Of a stretch of DNA of 64,000 nucleotides, positions 58,840 to 64,000 are shown piece by piece. Position numbers and translations under genes: made by a program. The stretch is from JAUILH01 sp964230215 (lineage in GTDB: Bacteria; Bacteroidota; Bacteroidia; Flavobacteriales_D; JAUILH01). The stretch's first letter is position 1. Every line of letters begins with the position of its first letter. The notes under the pieces were generated by a model. The model saw only the letters and a list, made by a program, of their open reading frames with translations, did not search any database and was not told the DNA's origin. The stretch lies in assembly GCA_964230215.1 (NCBI GenBank), contig CAXRGQ010000014.1, positions 1 through 64,000 of the forward strand, given 5' to 3'.

Positions 58840-60924
58840 CTAAAACTTCAACCTCACCTGAGCCTTAACTTCCGTACGCGTATTCCCCTGTATTTCGTTT
58901 AGTCCAGATGATAAGACTTCTCTGTCGTTATAGAAGAATTGCCCCCATCTTAACCATATATCGACCTTACGACTTGGGCTGTACTTTAGAGTTAAATAAG
59001 CTCTGCTCCCTCTATAATAGTAAGCAGGAATGCTAAAGGCATACAGAACATCCGTCTCGTAGGCGTAAATACGCGTGTCATAACTATCTGTCTGAAATAA
59101 TGCATAGCGTACGGCCACATTTAGAGGTGTCTTCCTTAATTTCCAGATGATGTCTTGATACACCATGTACCCATTTTCTAACTCACCATCGTTGGGGTCA
59201 AATTGTGACCACTCAAAACGTGACCTGAACTTTATATTGTCAACTCTCCTGTCAAAATGAATTCTGAATTGTTGTTTGGTTTCAGCAATTGGATAACGTA
59301 TGGCTGTATTGTCAAAGTCGTGATTTGATGGTTTGTTTTCCCATTTATATCGAATGTAAATCAGGGTGTTCCTGTTTGGCTTGATATTGAATTGAGTTAA
59401 GTAATCTTGCCCGTTTGTTAAAGCATCTTTTTGATAGCTCAACCAATTCCATCTATAATAATCTACATATGCCACCATGTCTACGTACTTATGGAGCTTT
59501 GCTTCAACACCCATTATAGTTCCAATTTCATTGCTAGTGTTCCCGCCTTCACCCATACCATTTCCCATTAGAGTATGGTAATTTCTATCATACCTGCGGT
59601 GTATTGCCATGAAACGAACTCTGCTGTCAATCTCGCTCATGATACCTGCCAAATGTGCCATACCCCCAGATTTGCTTATGGCGCTCTCACCAAAAAAGTT
59701 AAATGGACCAGTGAAAATATTATAGTCTAAGGAAACGTTGATATTCTCATTGCCTTCAAAATCAAATTGGTTATAATTGGATAAATTTCTGTCAAGTTCT
59801 GTGTCATAACGAGTATATAATCCACTCATTCCAATGTTTACATGCTCTGTTTTATAAGCTATATGAGATCCTGCATGCGTTGAATTAACAACGTCTTTGT
59901 CCTCAAATTCACCTGGTGTTCTGTGATAACCTGACTGTTGAAAACTAGTTACAATCACTTCTTCATCGAAACTGTTGGTGTCTTGATTTATCACTCGATT
60001 TCCATCAATTTTATTGTATGAACCAAAGGCAGAGAATTCAAATTTTCCAAAGCCTAATGTAGCAGCTGCTCCGCGTAAAAAGAGGTTCTCATCAACTGAT
60101 GAGTAAGGACGTATGCCCTGTCCATTGCGTTTCATGTTTCTGACAATAGCTGATTTGCCAAATGCCAATCCACTCCAAATAGCAAGGCCCTGACCAAATT
60201 GCGCCTGATAGTCGCCAATTGCCAATCGCTTTATTTTTCCTAAATCTTTTAAATAGAGATGCGCCGAGTAAAAATCGAATCCATTTTTTTGAGACCCTTT
60301 AAAGAATTCTTCACCTGCATCCTTTTCTGCCGTAAGACCTATACTCATGTTATCTCTAAACTGATATCTGTAACGCATATACAATTTGTCAGGCGAACCT
60401 AGATAACGTTTATTGGGACTTTGTGCGAGCACTGAATCTTCAATTGGCATGTAGCCTTCCATGTCCTCCAACACTCTTTGATAACGAATAAATAGTTGAT
60501 GTCTACCGTCAGTGAAGCGCTCTTTAATTGGGATTACCTCTGCCTCAGTTGAGCTGCCAACTGTGACAAATGGAAGAATAAGATCAACCGTGCTTTCGTC
60601 CAATGTATAGATGTAGGCAATTTCGTAGATAGTTAAGAATTTTCCATACTTCTCCCGATAACTTAGCAGCTCAATTATTTGTCTGTCTGTTAAAAGAAAC
60701 AAAGATGCAAGCTGGTCCTTAGTTGCAAGATTTAAATCCAGTTGATGATCGTAGTAATAGGAAAGTTCATCAAACAATGTGGTAAAATCTATGTCCTCAT
60801 CTTCATATTGCTCCGCGATTAATTCGATACGTTGTTCGATTAAATTCTGCTTGGCAGGGTCTTCCTGCGACCATATATAGGTCGAAAGTAAAAGGGTGCA
60901 TAGTATGAGGCTAGTGCGTATCAT
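58840..60924 (-). CDS. helix-hairpin-helix domain protein with C-terminal outer-membrane beta barrel
   Basis: 694 residues from the ATG at 60924: a signal peptide (RTSLILCTLLLSTYIWSQ), then about residues 45-130 with tandem helix-hairpin-helix motifs like those of ComEA (DLNLATKDQLASLFLLTDRQIIELLSYREKYGKF, IYEIAYIYTLDESTVDLILPF). A long beta-strand-rich region with alternating aromatic residues then ends RTEVKAQVRLKF, as outer-membrane barrels do. The longer frame to 60996 is rejected because the ATG overlaps the stop of the upstream gene (ATGA). Function unknown; DNA binding at the cell surface is possible but unproven. Confidence 0.8.
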   Translation of the reverse strand: MIRTSLILCTLLLSTYIWSQEDPAKQNLIEQRIELIAEQYEDEDIDFTTLFDELSYYYDHQLDLNLATKDQLASLFLLTDRQIIELLSYREKYGKFLTIYEIAYIYTLDESTVDLILPFVTVGSSTEAEVIPIKERFTDGRHQLFIRYQRVLEDMEGYMPIEDSVLAQSPNKRYLGSPDKLYMRYRYQFRDNMSIGLTAEKDAGEEFFKGSQKNGFDFYSAHLYLKDLGKIKRLAIGDYQAQFGQGLAIWSGLAFGKSAIVRNMKRNGQGIRPYSSVDENLFLRGAAATLGFGKFEFSAFGSYNKIDGNRVINQDTNSFDEEVIVTSFQQSGYHRTPGEFEDKDVVNSTHAGSHIAYKTEHVNIGMSGLYTRYDTELDRNLSNYNQFDFEGNENINVSLDYNIFTGPFNFFGESAISKSGGMAHLAGIMSEIDSRVRFMAIHRRYDRNYHTLMGNGMGEGGNTSNEIGTIMGVEAKLHKYVDMVAYVDYYRWNWLSYQKDALTNGQDYLTQFNIKPNRNTLIYIRYKWENKPSNHDFDNTAIRYPIAETKQQFRIHFDRRVDNIKFRSRFEWSQFDPNDGELENGYMVYQDIIWKLRKTPLNVAVRYALFQTDSYDTRIYAYETDVLYAFSIPAYYYRGSRAYLTLKYSPSRKVDIWLRWGQFFYNDREVLSSGLNEIQGNTRTEVKAQVRLKF

Positions 60925-61754
60925 TCCTGAGTTTTTGGAGCTAAATCGTAGCGCAATGAAAGCATTGGAGATGTGCCTAATACTGGGTGTACCCATGTGG
61001 ACATATCTATTCTAAAGTCCTTTAGTTTTACCCCTAAACCAAAACTGTATACATTAGGCTGAGTCTTGAATCCTGCTCGAAGAAATACAATTTCATGAGG
61101 TAAATACTCAATACCGATTTTTAAAGATGGCTTAAAATTGATGTCTTTTTCAAGTTCAAGCAGTGCACTCATTTTATCAGAAAAATGATAACGACCTCCT
61201 ATAGACAATATCGTTGGTATAGACTCGTCTGAGTTTTCCGAAAACTGAGAACGTGTTGGGTTAAACACATTAGCCGCGAGCATAACGTCATCTGATAAGC
61301 GAGCTGTAAAACCAACAGATGCAGAAATGGCCTGAGATTTTCCGTAGATATCTCCAAAGTTTATCATGTCATAGTTGAGGCCAACACCTAAAGCGATATA
61401 CTCACTCAGTTTTAGTCCATATGCTGCACCAATTCTGGAACGCTGATAGGTGCTAAAGCCATGATTCACAAAGCTTAATCCAGCCGCACTATTATTAAAT
61501 GGGAGAACGCCCGCAAAGCCTTGTCCCATCAGTTCACTTGTCAAAAATCGGTTCTCTATGCCTGCCGCAAAGCTTCCGTTTTCCATCCATGGCATTAGTC
61601 CTGGATTGTAATGACTGGCCCATGGACTTAAATAAGCGGTTTGTGCAAGACCCATTCCTCCACTAGCTGCACCTGGGTGAAAAGGGATGTCGCCTGATTG
61701 CGATAAAGAGCAAAAGCTTAACGACAAGGCGGTAAGTAAGTTTAGTAGTTTCAC
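60921..61754 (-). CDS. PorV/PorQ-like outer-membrane beta-barrel protein
   Basis: 277 residues with a signal peptide (about 1-19, ending LSQSG) and the FadL-like family start GAASGGMGLAQTAYLSPWASHYNPGLMPW. Amphipathic strands with IGAAYGLKLSEYIALGVGLNYD follow, and the end RYDLAPKTQE is basic and acidic mixed. PorV and PorQ are parts of T9SS surface attachment; similarity is by pattern and does not prove that role. Its last codons overlap the start of the HhH/barrel gene by four bases (ATGA), so the two are translationally coupled. Confidence 0.78.
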   Translation of the reverse strand: MKLLNLLTALSLSFCSLSQSGDIPFHPGAASGGMGLAQTAYLSPWASHYNPGLMPWMENGSFAAGIENRFLTSELMGQGFAGVLPFNNSAAGLSFVNHGFSTYQRSRIGAAYGLKLSEYIALGVGLNYDMINFGDIYGKSQAISASVGFTARLSDDVMLAANVFNPTRSQFSENSDESIPTILSIGGRYHFSDKMSALLELEKDINFKPSLKIGIEYLPHEIVFLRAGFKTQPNVYSFGLGVKLKDFRIDMSTWVHPVLGTSPMLSLRYDLAPKTQE

Positions 61755-61783
61755 GGTTTAAATATAAGCTTTTTGAAAGTGAA

Positions 61784-62431
61784 TTATGCACTGCAGTGTG
61801 TTACGATATTGATACCAATTAGCCTCCATTCATGCTGAAATTTGCCAAAATAAAAGCCTATTCCAGATTTTGTATCGTATACCATATGACTTATTGCTGA
61901 ATCTGCTTCTAATAATTGTGCTGAAATTTCATTGTCTGTTAATTCGTATTCTAGCATTAGTTGGTAAATATCTTTGAAAGTCGAACTTGGGTTTTCAGTG
62001 ATAAATACGCCTTCTTTGTCCCATGATTCAGTGTCACAACTATATTGAGGCGCTGAACCATACTGCATCTCAATAATTTCAGCTTCTCCTAACCATTCAT
62101 ATTGAGAAAATAACTTAGCCGGAGACGAGCTATATACCACAATAAAAGCACCTGGATTGGTGATATAATGAAACCCTAATTGTGGGGACAAGATTTTGTT
62201 TATTGCTAGGGTATCCTTTGAATTGAAAACTTTAATCATCTCTGAAAAAATAGTTTCCAAATTTTCACTTTCGCTGGTGTCAATTATTGCGGACGAATCG
62301 ATTTCTTCAGGAACATTTATCGTAGTAGTATCTTTTGATATATCAGCGGATTCTGACTTTCCATTTGAATCATCTTCATTGCATCCCCAGGTTATGCAAA
62401 CAATCAGCGAAATTGCCCAAACTAGTTTCAT
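61784..62431 (-). CDS. small lipoprotein of unknown function
   Basis: 215 residues with a lipobox (ITWGC, Cys 17), a Ser/Thr/acidic linker (about 20-60) and a domain of mixed helices and strands with Trp/Tyr-rich blocks (FHYITNPGAF, SQYEWLGEAEI, GIGFYFGKFQHEWRLIGINIV). I recognise no family; the pattern vaguely resembles NTF2-like folds. It overlaps the stop of the M1 peptidase gene by four bases (ATGA), so the two are co-expressed. Confidence 0.7.
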   Translation of the reverse strand: MKLVWAISLIVCITWGCNEDDSNGKSESADISKDTTTINVPEEIDSSAIIDTSESENLETIFSEMIKVFNSKDTLAINKILSPQLGFHYITNPGAFIVVYSSSPAKLFSQYEWLGEAEIIEMQYGSAPQYSCDTESWDKEGVFITENPSSTFKDIYQLMLEYELTDNEISAQLLEADSAISHMVYDTKSGIGFYFGKFQHEWRLIGINIVTHCSA

Positions 62432-64000
62432 TTAATCAAACTTAATTGTTGTGTGTGGATTTGTGTATTATTCTCTAATATAGTTACCGTGTAATTTCCG
62501 TTTGGAAGATGATTTAATTCAATTTGATTGGAAATAATTTTGGATTCCTGCACCAATTTTCCATTAGCATCATATACCAAAGCAGTCGGTTGATTAAGCG
62601 CTCTATTTATCTTAAGTTGAAAAACACCATCACTAGGGTTGGGGTAGAGGAGAATCTCCGCTTCAACAGGTTTGTTTATTCCTAAGCTATTCGTTTTATA
62701 TCCCCATGTGTACTGTCCCGCCATAAACGAACCTGTATTTGCAATTCCCTTTTTATCTGTGTTGGATCCTTGAACGGCTATTGTGTAATCCGGATGTTCA
62801 ACCCAAGGACTCGTGCCATTTGGTCTATACAAAAGAACTATACTGTCTTCGATAAATGTTTCCAATCCATAATCGATGAGGAGGTCTTCATCATAGTAAC
62901 CTGCGTTGTTAAGCTGCCCATTGTACTCAAAGCGCATAGTAGCGTCCATATTATCTGTATCTATTCCAAGTACATGCCAGTAGCGTTGAGGGCTTATTGT
63001 GATTCCTGCTGGAACACCTTCATTATAGCTCGGGTAAATCCAGTTGTGGACGATTCTTACAAACGCCGAATCTGTAATCGAATTCACGGTTATTCGAGCA
63101 TTAGCATAGGGCATGTTGTTCAGGCCGGTTGAGGTAACAACTTCTGAAACCCCAGTTGTGGCATCATTAATTCTCTCATTCATGTTGATGTCTACAAGCA
63201 CGGGCATAAACGGAACTTGGAATGAGTAAAGCTGATAATCTCCGCTCATCATAATCTCTTCGTTGTGAACGTTCCAGTCTTCATCCATAAATCTAATTTG
63301 TAGCGGAACATTATTATGGAAATCAGAGCGTGCCTTGAGTTTTTGATCAACCACAACATCAACAGTGTAAGGACCTGATCCGCTTACCTCATAGGAAACA
63401 ATTGAAAAGTGGCTGAATCCGGGTGACATTATCCAATCGTTAAAAAAGTCGGTCACATCCACACCATTTAATGTGTTTAGGTGATTCATAAAATCTAATG
63501 ATGACAAGTTGCCACCACCAAATGCATTGAGTGTCGATTGTAGTCCGGCAAAGAAAAGTGAATCCCCCATATACCCCCTCAAGGTATGGGCAACATCAGA
63601 ACCTTTGTTGTAGGAATGATCTCCATATGTATAGGCATGCGGAACCGCATCTAAGGCATAATATCCGTTATCGTTGAGATGTGCTGTATGTAAAACTGCA
63701 TGATGATTATCACGGACCTCAGCAATATAGCGATCGTAGTTATATACATGCTCTAAGAAAATACGCTCAGAGTAACTGGCCATTCCCTCATTAATCCACA
63801 TTTCCTCCTCGGTCGCGCATGTAACATAATCCCCCCACCAGTGATGTGCTAACTCATGCGCCATTAGGGTTTCATAGGTTAAACTTCCATTTGCCGTGAT
63901 TTGTGGATAAGCAATATTAGTAGCGTGTTCCATAGCGCCCGAGCTAAATGGCACTAAAACAAAACCGACTTTATTGAATTGATGTGGACCATAAGCATGC
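62428..64000 (-). CDS. M1 family aminopeptidase with T9SS sorting domain, 5' end outside the window
   Basis: The frame runs off the right edge; no start lies in the window (the leftmost possible codon at 63954 is an internal GTG). Motifs: GAMEHATN (a GxMEN-type exopeptidase motif with His for Asn), the zinc site MAHELAHHWW, and the distal Glu in INEGMASYSE. A beta-sandwich region follows. The C-terminus is a T9SS domain (ILLYPNPSDGVFQLKIN ... TVTILENNTQIHTQQL), so the enzyme is secreted or surface-exposed. It shares an ATGA overlap with the downstream lipoprotein gene. Confidence 0.9.
   Translation of the reverse strand, partial: HAYGPHQFNKVGFVLVPFSSGAMEHATNIAYPQITANGSLTYETLMAHELAHHWWGDYVTCATEEEMWINEGMASYSERIFLEHVYNYDRYIAEVRDNHHAVLHTAHLNDNGYYALDAVPHAYTYGDHSYNKGSDVAHTLRGYMGDSLFFAGLQSTLNAFGGGNLSSLDFMNHLNTLNGVDVTDFFNDWIMSPGFSHFSIVSYEVSGSGPYTVDVVVDQKLKARSDFHNNVPLQIRFMDEDWNVHNEEIMMSGDYQLYSFQVPFMPVLVDINMNERINDATTGVSEVVTSTGLNNMPYANARITVNSITDSAFVRIVHNWIYPSYNEGVPAGITISPQRYWHVLGIDTDNMDATMRFEYNGQLNNAGYYDEDLLIDYGLETFIEDSIVLLYRPNGTSPWVEHPDYTIAVQGSNTDKKGIANTGSFMAGQYTWGYKTNSLGINKPVEAEILLYPNPSDGVFQLKINRALNQPTALVYDANGKLVQESKIISNQIELNHLPNGNYTVTILENNTQIHTQQLSLIK

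Noticed and set aside
60925..60996. Longer start of the HhH/barrel protein at 60996
   Set aside because: It would overlap the upstream gene by 76 bases and lacks a signal peptide at its start. The ATGA junction at 60924 gives a clean signal peptide.
1..64000. CRISPR arrays, insertion sequences, integrases, rRNA genes, toxin-antitoxin or defence modules
   Set aside because: I looked for spaced direct repeats, transposase or recombinase motifs and rRNA-like sequence and saw none. The only phage-type gene is the single ORF6N protein.

Overview
The window is a 64 kb piece of an AT-rich chromosome from a member of the Bacteroidota, most likely Flavobacteriales or a close relative. Four things support this. 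The merged str-S10-spc-alpha ribosomal cluster has no tuf gene and is followed by carA and eno. Several secreted proteins carry type IX secretion (T9SS) C-terminal sorting domains. Promoters look like the Bacteroidota type (TAnnTTTG near -7, weak TTG near -33), and Shine-Dalgarno signals are nearly absent. Lineage families are present, such as DUF4290 and a PTPS-type QueD. I see no rRNA, insertion sequence, prophage or CRISPR array. No intergenic gap exceeds 300 bp.

Layout. 85-4042 (minus): a TPR/SpoIIE-type phosphatase, an LpxR-like lipid A deacylase whose start codon is in doubt, and a small lipoprotein; a possible small RNA lies on the plus strand between the first two. 4046-10063: O-methyltransferase, fabD, a BI-1 family membrane protein, queD, hldD, a small secreted protein, a MerR-type regulator and an M23 peptidase. 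10183-13463: alaS and an ORF6N-domain gene. 13474-25881 (minus): a sigma-54 activator lacking a DNA-binding domain, Ppx/GppA coupled to an ABC exporter, grpE-dnaJ, and the string uvrD-DUF4290-murA-GT87-like-tlpA. 26130-43135 (plus): 32 translation and secretion genes from rpsL to rplQ, including two too short for most ORF callers (rpmD 37653-37829, rpmJ 39871-39987). 43313-46513: carA, eno and a methyltransferase-like gene. 46587-64000: envelope and secreted functions (lysyl-endopeptidase-like protease, S41 peptidase, DUF1573 lipoprotein, T9SS cargo, a PorQ-like and HhH/beta-barrel pair, an M1 aminopeptidase cut by the window edge) mixed with tig, tRNA-Leu(UAG), proline dehydrogenase and aroB.

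How it works together. The centre is growth-linked translation machinery (ribosomal proteins, EF-G, SecY, IF-1, RNA polymerase alpha) flanked by folding factors (GrpE, DnaJ, trigger factor) and cell-wall and lipid synthesis (FabD, MurA, HldD). The right third is dominated by proteins exported to or across the outer membrane. The most unusual points are a nested hairpin just upstream of rpsD that looks like an S4 autoregulatory leader; a plus-strand intrinsic terminator with no gene in front of it (2341-2447); a DnaJ keeping only two of four zinc motifs; MurA with Asp in place of the fosfomycin-target Cys; an NtrC-like protein with no Fis domain; a lipoprotein signal combined with a T9SS domain in one BNR-repeat protein; and an HhH/beta-barrel protein translationally coupled to a PorV/PorQ-like protein. 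I found no clear multi-gene defence or mobile system. This is mostly a core-genome region.
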